Origin: Caulobacter sp. 73W
Lineage (GTDB): Bacteria > Pseudomonadota > Alphaproteobacteria > Caulobacterales > Caulobacteraceae
DNA length: 64,000 nt
NCBI RefSeq assembly: GCF_041021955.1
Contig: NZ_CP158375.1
Coordinates: 1,302,001 to 1,366,000, forward strand
Direction: 5' to 3'
Part shown: positions 26,846-34,992 of the stretch, one piece after another
How the letters are laid out: each line of letters starts with the position of its first letter
Numbering within the stretch: position 1 is the stretch's first letter
Position numbers and translations under genes: made by a program
Notes under the pieces: model-generated
The model's database searches: none
What the model was told of the DNA's origin: nothing
The model's input: only the letters and a program-made list of their open reading frames with translations

Positions 26846-27520
26846 CTAGGGCCGCTTGGCCAGCCAGATCATGTGCTTGGCGCCGCGTCCGGTGCGGCTG
26901 GCGCGGACGCGGGCTTCCTCGACCTGGAAGCCGGCGCGCTTCAGACGACGGGTGAAGGCGTCGTCGGGGGCCGAAGACCAGACGGCGAGGACGCCGCCAG
27001 GGCGCAGGGCCGTCCGCGCGGCGTCGAGGCCAGCGGGGCTGTAGAGGCTGTCATTGGCCTCGCGGGTCAGGCCGTCAGGTCCGTTGTCCACGTCCAGCAG
27101 GATGGCGTCCCAGGCGCCCTTCCCGTCATGGATGGGAGCGCCGACATCGCCCACATGGATGCTGACGCGCGGATCGTCGAGGCAGCCGTCGAACACCCCG
27201 GCCAACGGTCCCCGCGCCCAGGCCACGACGGAGGGGACCAGTTCGGCCACCGTGATCTTGGCGTCCGCGCCCCAGGCCTGGAGCGCCGCGCGTAGGGTAA
27301 AGCCCATGCCCAGGCCGCCGATCAGGATCGTCGGCTTCGCCCTGCCCGCCAGACGCTCGCAGGTCAGGGTGGCCAGCGCCTCCTCCGATCCGCTGAGGCG
27401 GCTGTTCATCAGCTCGATCGCCCCGGCCATGATCGAGAACTCGTGACCGCGCTGCATCAGGCGCAGCTCGCCGCCCTGATCGGGGACGATGGCGGTGTCG
27501 AGGTGTTTCCACGGGATCAT
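26846..27520 (-). CDS. Spermidine synthase-like SAM-dependent protein
   Basis: A 224-aa Rossmann-fold protein with the polyamine-synthase/methyltransferase pattern: ILIGGLGMGFTLRAAL (SAM-binding glycine loop), VAELVPSVVAWARG (acidic residue binding ribose), HVGDVGAPIHDGKGAWDAILLDVDNGP. No second, tetramine-binding motif of true spermidine synthases is obvious, so it may be a methyltransferase. ATG 27520 starts MIPWKHLDTA; upstream codons to 27607 are open but non-conserved. Its stop lies just beyond the blaI operator. Confidence 0.8.
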   Translation of the reverse strand: MIPWKHLDTAIVPDQGGELRLMQRGHEFSIMAGAIELMNSRLSGSEEALATLTCERLAGRAKPTILIGGLGMGFTLRAALQAWGADAKITVAELVPSVVAWARGPLAGVFDGCLDDPRVSIHVGDVGAPIHDGKGAWDAILLDVDNGPDGLTREANDSLYSPAGLDAARTALRPGGVLAVWSSAPDDAFTRRLKRAGFQVEEARVRASRTGRGAKHMIWLAKRP

Positions 27521-27642
27521 GGGCGACCCATAGCCGAGGCGCGACGCGGGGCCTAGCCGGAGCGTTTTTTGTGGAGGCGACGACTGGCGCCGACGACGAT
27601 CCGCCATATATGCGGTTACAGTTATCCAGAAGGCGCTCTCTC

Positions 27643-28200
27643 ATGACCCAAGCCCGCACCGTCGCCGTCCTCGTCGGCAGCCTCCGCAAGGCCTCGCTAA
27701 GCCGCAAGATCGCGCACAGCCTCGCCGCCCTGGCGCCGGACAACCTGACCCTGAAGATCGTCGAGATTGGCGAGCTGCCGCACTACGACCAGGATCTCGA
27801 GGATGAAGGCGCGCCGAAGGCCTGGACGGAGTTCCGCGACGCAGTGCGCGGCGCCGACGCCGTGCTGTTCGTGACGCCGGAGTTCAACCGCTCCGTCCCC
27901 GGGGCGCTGAAGAACGCCATCGACGTGGGCTCGCGTCCCTATGGCAAGAGCGTCTTCAGCCGCAAGCCGGCGGCCATCGTCAGCCAGTCGCCCGGCGCCC
28001 TGGCCGCGTTCGGCGCCAACCATCACCTGCGCCAGTCGCTGGTGTTCCTGGACATGCCGGTGCTGCAGCAGCCCGAAGCCTATATCGGCGGCTCGGCCAG
28101 CCTGTTCGACGAGAGCGGCGAACTGGTGAAGGACGACACCCGCGCCTTCTTCACCAGTTTCATGGCCGCCTTCGGCGCTTGGATCGAGAAGACCGCCTAA
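27643..28200 (+). CDS. NADPH-dependent FMN reductase (flavodoxin-like fold)
   Basis: A 185-aa flavoprotein: VLVGSLRKASLSRKIA (FMN phosphate loop), FVTPEFNRSVPGALKNAIDVGSRP (the PEYNxSxPGxLKNAID signature of the family) and VSQSPGALAAFGANHHLRQSL. It probably reduces FMN, quinones or azo compounds with NADPH. ATG 27643 matches the domain start; AAGG lies 10 nt upstream. Confidence 0.92.
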   Translation: MTQARTVAVLVGSLRKASLSRKIAHSLAALAPDNLTLKIVEIGELPHYDQDLEDEGAPKAWTEFRDAVRGADAVLFVTPEFNRSVPGALKNAIDVGSRPYGKSVFSRKPAAIVSQSPGALAAFGANHHLRQSLVFLDMPVLQQPEAYIGGSASLFDESGELVKDDTRAFFTSFMAAFGAWIEKTA

Positions 28201-29030
28201 GGCCTGCGGAACGCCGTCGGAGCCCCGTAGACAGCGCCGATGCGCGCCAGCGCGTCGGCCAGGGGCTCGATAGTCACGTCCATGAAGTGGGCGTTGGCGT
28301 GGATGATGCGGGTCTCGTCCAGCATCATCACCACGTGGCCCTTCCAGAAGACGAGGTCGCCGCGGCGCAACTGATCCTGGGTAATCGGCTCGCCAAGGCT
28401 GGCCGCCTGCATGTCCGTGTCGCGCGGACAAGACCGACCGCAAGCGTAGAGCGCCTGCTGGATCAGACCCGAACAGTCGAGCCCGAGACTCTCGCGACCG
28501 CCCCACTGATAGGGCGCGCCGATGAAGCGCTCGGCCACGGCGGCGGGGTCGCTGTCGAACTCGCCCAGGGGCGCGAGGTGCGCCTCGATGAACCAGCCGC
28601 CGCCGGCCGCCTTGGCGAAGCGGCCTTCCCGCGCTTCCACCGCCACCAGGGCGTTGAGGGAATAGAGGCCGGCCGGCTTGCTCTTGATGTCCGGCTTGCT
28701 GAACGCATAGGTCCGGATGGCGCAGACCCGATGGGTCGCCAGTTCGCCGACCGGCGCGAGGGCCGCGCAATCCACGAAGCCGACATAGCCGTCGCGCGCC
28801 GCCTGGCCCCAGCAGAAGCCGCCGGCCTCCTCAAGCACGTCGAAGGCCTCGCCGAACAGCAGCTGGTCCCATTGCTCGGCGTCCGACGCCGGCGCCTTGC
28901 GCAGGGCGGCGGCGGGGGTGGTGACGACCATGCGGCGCGGCTCGGCGAACAGGTCGGCGCGCACCAGCCCCTCCAGGCCGATGGCGGCCAGGTCGGGACG
29001 GGCCAGGGTCAGGCGGGGATCGAAGCTCAT
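28197..29030 (-). CDS. NlpC/P60 family C40 peptidase
   Basis: A 277-aa cysteine peptidase. An N-terminal SH3-like region (residues about 35-150, containing GYVGFVDCAAL) precedes the catalytic domain with Cys186 in GLDCSGLIQ, His232 in KGHVVMM and His244 following. Such enzymes cut peptidoglycan stem peptides (gamma-D-Glu-diaminopimelate). There is no signal peptide, so it likely acts on recycled muropeptides in the cytoplasm. Its ATG overlaps the aminopeptidase stop by 4 nt, suggesting shared peptide recycling. Confidence 0.9.
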   Translation of the reverse strand: MSFDPRLTLARPDLAAIGLEGLVRADLFAEPRRMVVTTPAAALRKAPASDAEQWDQLLFGEAFDVLEEAGGFCWGQAARDGYVGFVDCAALAPVGELATHRVCAIRTYAFSKPDIKSKPAGLYSLNALVAVEAREGRFAKAAGGGWFIEAHLAPLGEFDSDPAAVAERFIGAPYQWGGRESLGLDCSGLIQQALYACGRSCPRDTDMQAASLGEPITQDQLRRGDLVFWKGHVVMMLDETRIIHANAHFMDVTIEPLADALARIGAVYGAPTAFRRP

Positions 29031-30409
29031 GCGTAGCGCCCCTTGAGGACGGCGTAGAGGGCGCGGACCGCCTGGGCGGCGGCGCCCAAGGGATGGCCTG
29101 GCCGCGCCTTGGGATTCCAGGCGAAGATGTCGAAGTGGACCCACGACCCAGCCTCCGGCGCGAAGCGCTGCAGGAACAGGGCGGCGGTCACCGAGCCCGC
29201 CTGGGCCCAGGCGTCCGGGTCGTTCTTCAGGTCGGCGATGTCGCCATCCAGGGCGTCCTCGTATCCGCTCCACAGCGGCATGCGCCACAGCGGGTCGTCA
29301 ACCGCTCGGGCGGCGGCGGCGAGGTCGTCCGCCAGATCATCGTCGGCCGTATAGAAGGGGATCACTTGCGGACCGAGGGCGACACGCGCCGCGCCGGTCA
29401 GGGTGGCCATGTCGATGGTCAGCACGGGCCCCAGCTCCGACGCACGGGTCAGGGCGTCGGCCAGGATCAGCCGCCCCTCGGCGTCGGTGTTGCCGACCTC
29501 CACCGTCAAACCCTTGCGGGTCTGCAGCACGTCGCCCGGACGCATGGCGTCGCCGCTGATGGCGTTCTCGACCACCGGCAGCAGGACGTGGAGCCTAACC
29601 TTCAGGCCAGCCGCCATGACCATCCGGCCCAGCGCCAGGGCGTGGGCGGCGCCGCCCATGTCCTTCTTCATCAGGCGCATGCCCGAGGACGGCTTGATGT
29701 CGAGACCGCCGGTGTCGAACACCACGCCCTTGCCGACGATGGCGACCACCGGATGGTTGGGGTCCCCCCAGGCCAGCTCGATCATGCGCGGGGCGCGGGC
29801 CTCGACCGCCGCGCGGCCGACGGCGTGGACGGCGGGATAGTTCTGGGCCAGCAGGTCGTCGCCGACCACCACGGTCGCCTGGGCGCCGTACTTCTCGGCG
29901 ATCTCGCGGGCGATGGTCTCGATCTGGCGCGGTCCCATGTCGTTGGCCGGGGTGTTGACCATGTCACGAGCCAGGGCGCAGGCATGAGCCACGGCGTGCA
30001 GCTCATCCAGATCGGCGCTGTCGGCCACCAGGCGCGGCCCGGCCTCGCGCGCCTTGCGGTAACGGTCGAAGCGATAGGTCCCGAGCGCGAAGGCCAGGGC
30101 CGCCTGCGGGCGATCCAGATCGGACGGCGCGGTCTCGATGCGGTAGTCGCCGGCCGGCAGAGCGGAGCCGAGCGCGCGGAAAGTCGATGCGCCGCCGGTC
30201 TCGCCCAGCCCCAGCAGGGCGACCGCCAGGGCGCCGTCCTGGCCTGGCACGACCAGAACCTGCCCGACCTTGGCCTTGAACTCCTTCAGAGCGACGTAGC
30301 CGGCCACGAACGGCGGAGCGTCCGACAGGAAGCTTTCCAGCTGCGCGGGGCGCAAGGCGTGGATGGGAAAGGCGGCCCCTTGGGCGACGGCGATCAGGCT
30401 CTCGGACAT
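29027..30409 (-). CDS. Leucyl aminopeptidase family protein (M17)
   Basis: A 460-aa di-metal aminopeptidase. The C-terminal catalytic domain has VGKGVVFDTGGLDIKP (metal-binding Lys and Asp), MKKDMGGAAHAL and the M17 signature NTDAEGRLILADAL. It hydrolyses N-terminal residues from peptides in the cytosol. ATG 30409 (MSESLIAV) is preferred to a GTG three codons earlier. It forms an operon with the NlpC/P60 gene, and a CtrA-type site lies 25 nt upstream of the start. Confidence 0.94.
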   Translation of the reverse strand: MSESLIAVAQGAAFPIHALRPAQLESFLSDAPPFVAGYVALKEFKAKVGQVLVVPGQDGALAVALLGLGETGGASTFRALGSALPAGDYRIETAPSDLDRPQAALAFALGTYRFDRYRKAREAGPRLVADSADLDELHAVAHACALARDMVNTPANDMGPRQIETIAREIAEKYGAQATVVVGDDLLAQNYPAVHAVGRAAVEARAPRMIELAWGDPNHPVVAIVGKGVVFDTGGLDIKPSSGMRLMKKDMGGAAHALALGRMVMAAGLKVRLHVLLPVVENAISGDAMRPGDVLQTRKGLTVEVGNTDAEGRLILADALTRASELGPVLTIDMATLTGAARVALGPQVIPFYTADDDLADDLAAAARAVDDPLWRMPLWSGYEDALDGDIADLKNDPDAWAQAGSVTAALFLQRFAPEAGSWVHFDIFAWNPKARPGHPLGAAAQAVRALYAVLKGRYA

Positions 30410-30739
30410 GCGGCTCACACCACGGATTTATGCTTAACGCGTCGTTAAAGCCGGGCGCGCGAAGGACAGAACATCATGTGTCGCTCGCGGGCTTGGCCGC
30501 AACCACCCTCGCCACAGACGTGAAATCGCCACGGTGTTGATATTTCGACAGCGCCGCTGAACGAAGCTTCGCCATGTGAATTGTGTCGGGCGTCGGGCAG
30601 CGGGCGTCAGGTTGAAACAACCCTGAAATCCCGTTGCAACGTCAGCCCCGCATCAGGAAGCCGATCAGGCTCGCCTGGTTTCCTCCCCGCGTCGCCACAA
30701 GCGTCGCACGCTTAACCTACGCTCCAAGGAGCATCGAAC
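30410..30739. other. 330-nt intergenic region between aminopeptidase and TonB receptor
   Basis: A divergent promoter region. The only definite element is the TTAA-N7-TTAA site near its left end. I see no coding frame, riboswitch core or clear hairpin. AAGGAG at 30727-30732 is the ribosome-binding site of the receptor gene. Confidence 0.6.
30434..30448. promoter_or_regulatory. CtrA-type binding site
   Basis: TTAACGCGTCGTTAA is an exact TTAA-N7-TTAA match to the CtrA consensus of Caulobacter and is also a perfect palindrome with 6-bp arms. It is 25 nt from the aminopeptidase start and about 290 nt from the TonB receptor. Which gene it controls is not clear. Confidence 0.5.
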
Positions 30740-33265
30740 TTGTCTGCTACTCGTCCGCGCCATCTCGCTTCCGGCGTCTCCGCCCTGGCACTGATCAGCT
30801 TCGCCAGCCCCGTCTGGGCGCAGACGGCTGAAACCTCCGCGCCCGCGCAATCGGCCGCCCCGGCGCAGGCCGCCCATGACGAGTACGCCGACGAGACCGA
30901 GGTCGAGGCGCTGGTGGTCACCTCCAGCCGCCAGCAGCCGGGCGCGGTGATTGGCGACATTCCGCCGGAACTGCAGCTGAGCCCGCGCGACATCCGCGCC
31001 TACGGCGTCAGCAACGTGTCCGAACTGATCACCGCCCTGTCGCCGCAGACCGCCAGCGGGCGGGGCGGCGGCCGACCGATCATCCTGGTCAACGGCCAGC
31101 GCATCTCCAGCTTCACGGAAATCCGCGACCTGCCGACCGAAGCCATCATGCGGGTCGACATCCTGCCCGAGGAGGTGTCGCTGAAGTACGGCTATCGGGC
31201 CGACCAACGGGTCATCAATCTGGTGCTGCGCAACCGCTTCCGGGCGATCACCGTGGAAGGCGCGGTCAAGACGCCGACCAAGGGCCAGGGCGAGGTCTTC
31301 GAGGCCAAGGCCAACCGGCTGCAGATTCAGCGCGAGCGGCGCCTGATGCTGGACGCCAAGGCGTCCAAGACCAACGACATCCTGGAGAGCGACCGCGACA
31401 TCGCCAACACCGAGGGCGACGCGAACTATCGCACCCTGCAGCCGGACTCCGAGAGCGTGACCCTGACGGCCGTCCTGTCGCGCCCCCTGAAGGACGGCGT
31501 GTCGGCCAGCGTCAACGGCTCGCTGGACGCCAGCCGCAATGTCAGCCTGCTGGGCCTGGCCGACGGCTCCAATCTGAACCCGACCGATCCCTTCGCCCTG
31601 GCCGATCCCCAGGCCCTGCGCCGGACGGCGGACGCCTTCGCCCTGCACGCCGGCGGTACGGTCAACGGCAGCATGAAGGGCTGGATGTGGTCGCTGACCG
31701 CCAACGCCGATCATAACGACAGCCTCAACAAGACCGACCGCGAGGTGGGCGGCCTGGCCTATCGCGACAAGTCGCGCTCGATCACCCTGTCGGCGGACAC
31801 CGAGCTGGTGGTCAACGGCGTGCTGGCCGACCTCGACGCCGGCGCTGTCTCGACGACCTTCAAGGCGGGCCTGGCCACCTCCAACTTCAACACCCGCGCC
31901 TTGCGGGCGGGCGTGGCGTCGACCGGCGACCTGGGACGCGACACCGGCAGCTTCCAGGCCAATATCGACGTGCCCCTGGCCAGCCGGAACAAGGAAGTTC
32001 GCGCGGCGCTGGGCGACCTGTCGGCCAATTTCAACTTCGCCGTCGACGAGCTGTCGGACTTCGGCACCCTGACCGCCATCGGCTATGGCCTGAACTGGTC
32101 GCCGATCAAGCCGCTGCGGGTCATCGCCTCGGTCACCGACGAGGAGAACGCGCCTTCCGTCGAGCAACTGGGCGGACCGGTCCTGGTCACCCCCGGCGCG
32201 CGGGTCTTCGACTTCGTGCGTGGCGAGACGGTTGAGGTCACGCGGATCGAGGGCGGCGCGCCCGGCCTGGACGCGGCCAACCGCAACGTCATGAAGCTGG
32301 GCCTGACGCTGAAGCCTCTGACGGAGACCGACCTGACCCTGACCGCAAACTGGGTGCGGACCGAGACGAAGAACCTGGTCGCCTCATTCCCCTCGGCCAG
32401 CAACCAGATCGAGGCCGCCTTCCCCGAGCGCTTCATTCGGGATGCGGACGGCCGGCTGCTGCAGATCGACAGCCGACCGATCAACTTCGACCGCCGCGAG
32501 ACCGAGGAGCTGCGCTGGGGCTTCACCTGGCGCAAGCCGCTGACCAGCAACCGCGCCGGTGCGACGGGCGCCGGCAATCGCGGCCCAGGCGCCCAGCGCC
32601 AGGGGGGCGGCGATCAGGCGCCTCCGCCCGCCGATGGTCCGCGACCGGAGGGCGGCGGCCCTCGCTTCGGCGGCGGTCCCGGCGGACCTGGCGGCGGCTT
32701 CGGCGGCTTCGGCCCGCGCGGCGGCGGGGGCGGGAACCTGCAGCTGGGCGTGTTCCACACCCTGCGCCTGCAGGACGAGATCTTCATCCGACCGGGGACG
32801 CCGTCCCTGGATCTGCTCGACGGCGACGCCCTGGGCAACAGCGGTGGGCAGCCGCGCCACCAGATCGACCTGCAGGCCAACGCCTCGCGCAACGGCCTGG
32901 GCGTGTCGATGAACGCCCGCTGGCAGAGCGGCACGACGGTTGTCGGCTCGCGCCTGGGCGACCTAGAGTTCGACGACCTGTCGACGTTCAACGTCCGCCT
33001 CTTCGCCGACCTCGGGGCCCAGCCGTGGGCGCGCCAGAACCCCTGGCTGCGCGGCTCTCGGGTGTCCCTGTCGGTGGACAACGTCTTCGACAGCCGCCAG
33101 CAGGTCCGCGCGGCGTCCGGCGAGACGCCGATCAACTTCCAGCCGGACTATCTGGACCCGCTGGGCCGTCAGGTGCGCATCAGCTTCCGCAAGCTGTTCT
33201 TCACCCCGCCGCCGCCCGCGCCGCGCCTGCCGAACACGGGCGGTCAGCCGACGCCCCCGACCTGA
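30740..33265 (+). CDS. TonB-dependent receptor with Gly/Pro-rich insertion
   Basis: An 841-aa outer-membrane receptor. Signal peptide (residues about 1-27, VWAQ), TonB-box-like VEALVVTSS, plug domain (about 60-160; IILVNGQRISSFTEIRDLP, DILPEEVSLKYGY) and a C-terminal beta barrel ending after RQVRISFRKLFF. Residues about 607-667 are almost only Gly, Pro, Arg, Gln and Phe, inserted between barrel strands and presumably a surface loop. Start TTG 30740 has AAGGAG 8 nt upstream. The ligand is unknown; no linked transporter genes are present. Confidence 0.88.
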   Translation: MSATRPRHLASGVSALALISFASPVWAQTAETSAPAQSAAPAQAAHDEYADETEVEALVVTSSRQQPGAVIGDIPPELQLSPRDIRAYGVSNVSELITALSPQTASGRGGGRPIILVNGQRISSFTEIRDLPTEAIMRVDILPEEVSLKYGYRADQRVINLVLRNRFRAITVEGAVKTPTKGQGEVFEAKANRLQIQRERRLMLDAKASKTNDILESDRDIANTEGDANYRTLQPDSESVTLTAVLSRPLKDGVSASVNGSLDASRNVSLLGLADGSNLNPTDPFALADPQALRRTADAFALHAGGTVNGSMKGWMWSLTANADHNDSLNKTDREVGGLAYRDKSRSITLSADTELVVNGVLADLDAGAVSTTFKAGLATSNFNTRALRAGVASTGDLGRDTGSFQANIDVPLASRNKEVRAALGDLSANFNFAVDELSDFGTLTAIGYGLNWSPIKPLRVIASVTDEENAPSVEQLGGPVLVTPGARVFDFVRGETVEVTRIEGGAPGLDAANRNVMKLGLTLKPLTETDLTLTANWVRTETKNLVASFPSASNQIEAAFPERFIRDADGRLLQIDSRPINFDRRETEELRWGFTWRKPLTSNRAGATGAGNRGPGAQRQGGGDQAPPPADGPRPEGGGPRFGGGPGGPGGGFGGFGPRGGGGGNLQLGVFHTLRLQDEIFIRPGTPSLDLLDGDALGNSGGQPRHQIDLQANASRNGLGVSMNARWQSGTTVVGSRLGDLEFDDLSTFNVRLFADLGAQPWARQNPWLRGSRVSLSVDNVFDSRQQVRAASGETPINFQPDYLDPLGRQVRISFRKLFFTPPPPAPRLPNTGGQPTPPT

Positions 33266-34222
33266 TCAGGCTTGCCAGGGCAGATGATCCAGATCGACGT
33301 TGCCGCCGGTGAGAATGACGCCGGCGGCCGCGCCTTTAAGATCAAGCCCGCGCTCCAGAAGCGCGGCGACCGGCACCGCGCTGCTCGGCTCGATAACGAT
33401 CTTTAGCACTTCCCAGACCAGCCGCATGGCGTCCTTGATGCCGTCCTCGCTGACGGTGACGAAGTCGTCGAGGAGGGCGTTGAGGATCACGAAGCCGCGC
33501 TGACCGAGGGTGGTGCGAAGGCCGTCAGCGATGGTGTTGGCCGGATCACCCGCCGTCCATTCCTTGGCCGTCCAGGAGCGCCAGGCGTCGTCCGCTTGCG
33601 CCGGCTCGGTGGCGACGATGCGGATCGACGGCTTGATCGCCCGCGCCGCGATGGACGTGCCCGACATCAGTCCGCCGCCGCCGACCGGCGCCAGTATGGC
33701 GTCGAGTTCAGGGTGCTCCTCCAGCAGCTCGACGGCCGCCGTCCCCTGCCCCGCGATCACGCGGGAGTTGTCATAGGGATGGACCAACTCGGCGCCGGTC
33801 TCGTCCATGATCTTGCGGCAGGCGGCCTCTCGCGCGGCGACCGTGGGCTCGCAAAAGACGATCAGGCCGCCCAGGCGCTTGACCGACTCCACCTTTGCCT
33901 TCGGGGCGTTGCTGGGCATGACGATATGCGCCGCGATCCCGCGATTGCGCGCCGCCAGCGCCAGGGCGGCGGCGTGATTGCCCGACGAATGGGTCACCAC
34001 GCCCCTGGCCGCTTCTGCGTCACTGAGCATGAAGACCGCGTTGTGAGCGCCCCGCGCCTTGAAGGCGCCGATGCGCTGCAGGTTCTCGCACTTGAAGAAC
34101 ACCTGCCCGCCCAGGATCTCGTTCAGCCGCTGCGACCTGAGGACCGGCGTGCGGTGGACGAAAGGCGCGATGCGGCCGGCGGCGGCGCGGATGTCGTCGA
34201 ACGAGACGGGAAGGTCGGTCAT
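33266..34222 (-). CDS. Threonine/serine dehydratase family PLP enzyme
   Basis: A 318-aa fold-type II PLP enzyme. The Schiff-base Lys is in GAFKARGAHNAV; SSGNHAAALALAARN binds the cofactor phosphate region, GGGGLMSGTSIAAR is the glycine loop, and TGGNVDLDHL ends the protein. No C-terminal ACT domain is present, so it is the short catabolic type: threonine dehydratase, serine racemase or threo-3-hydroxyaspartate dehydratase. ATG 34222 follows AGGGCG. Confidence 0.88.
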   Translation of the reverse strand: MTDLPVSFDDIRAAAGRIAPFVHRTPVLRSQRLNEILGGQVFFKCENLQRIGAFKARGAHNAVFMLSDAEAARGVVTHSSGNHAAALALAARNRGIAAHIVMPSNAPKAKVESVKRLGGLIVFCEPTVAAREAACRKIMDETGAELVHPYDNSRVIAGQGTAAVELLEEHPELDAILAPVGGGGLMSGTSIAARAIKPSIRIVATEPAQADDAWRSWTAKEWTAGDPANTIADGLRTTLGQRGFVILNALLDDFVTVSEDGIKDAMRLVWEVLKIVIEPSSAVPVAALLERGLDLKGAAAGVILTGGNVDLDHLPWQA

Positions 34223-34384
34223 GAAGCGCCCTGGGCGATGATGCATCGCCTAGCTAGCGCTCGTCGCCCCGGCCGTCTCCACAGATTTTGCTCACCCCGC
34301 GACCGTGCATGCGCACAGCCCTCTACCCGAACCCATGTTTTGCTGGTTCGATAACAATCCCAGATGCAGAAGGACTTTCCCCCG

Positions 34385-34992
34385 ATGATCCGAGCCGCCT
34401 CTTTCGCCCTCGCCGCCGTCTTGATCGCCAGCCCTGCGCTGGCCGCGCCCGACAAGAACCCGGCGGCCGCCCCCACCGGCGACTACAAGCTGGACGCCCG
34501 TCACGCGGCCCTCATCGCCCGCGTCGGCCACATGGGCGGCGTGTCCAAGAGCGTCTTCCGCTTTAACACGCTGAGCGGAACCCTGAAGTGGAACGCCCAG
34601 GACCCGACCAAGTCGAGCGTCTCGGTCACGATCGATCCGAAGTCCATCACCACCAACGTCCCCGGCTTCGCCGAGGAGCTGAGCGGTGAGAAGTTCATGA
34701 AGACGGCCAGTTCCAGACCATCACCTTCGTCTCCAAGTCCATCACCATGGACGACGCCGATGAGGGCAAGGTGACCGGCGACCTGACCTTCATGGGCGTG
34801 ACCAAGCCCGTGACCCTGGACGTCGATTTCGGCGGTTCGGTGCAGTCGCGCGGCGCGGCCAAGATCGGCTTCGAGGCCGAGACCACCATCAAGCGCAGCG
34901 ACTTCGGCTTCACCGCCCTGCAGGGTCCGATCGGCGACGAGGTCGAGATCCAGATCGATGTCGAATTCGATCAGATCAAGCCGGCGGCCTGA
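34385..34992 (+). pseudogene. YceI family periplasmic protein, frameshifted
   Basis: A YceI-like lipocalin-fold isoprenoid-binding protein with signal peptide (MIRAASFALAAVLIASPALA). The first frame gives YKLDARHAALIARVGHMGG through GEKFMK. The second gives DGQFQTITFVSKSITMDD through the normal C-terminus GDEVEIQIDVEFDQIKPA. The break is at about 34699-34704 and is repaired by one added base. Both halves are well conserved, so this is either a recent mutation or a sequencing deletion. Its stop abuts the convergent CpaE-like gene. Confidence 0.85.

Noticed and set aside
29093..30448. 451-aa open frame antisense to the aminopeptidase
   Set aside because: Opposite-strand shadow of a confident M17 gene.
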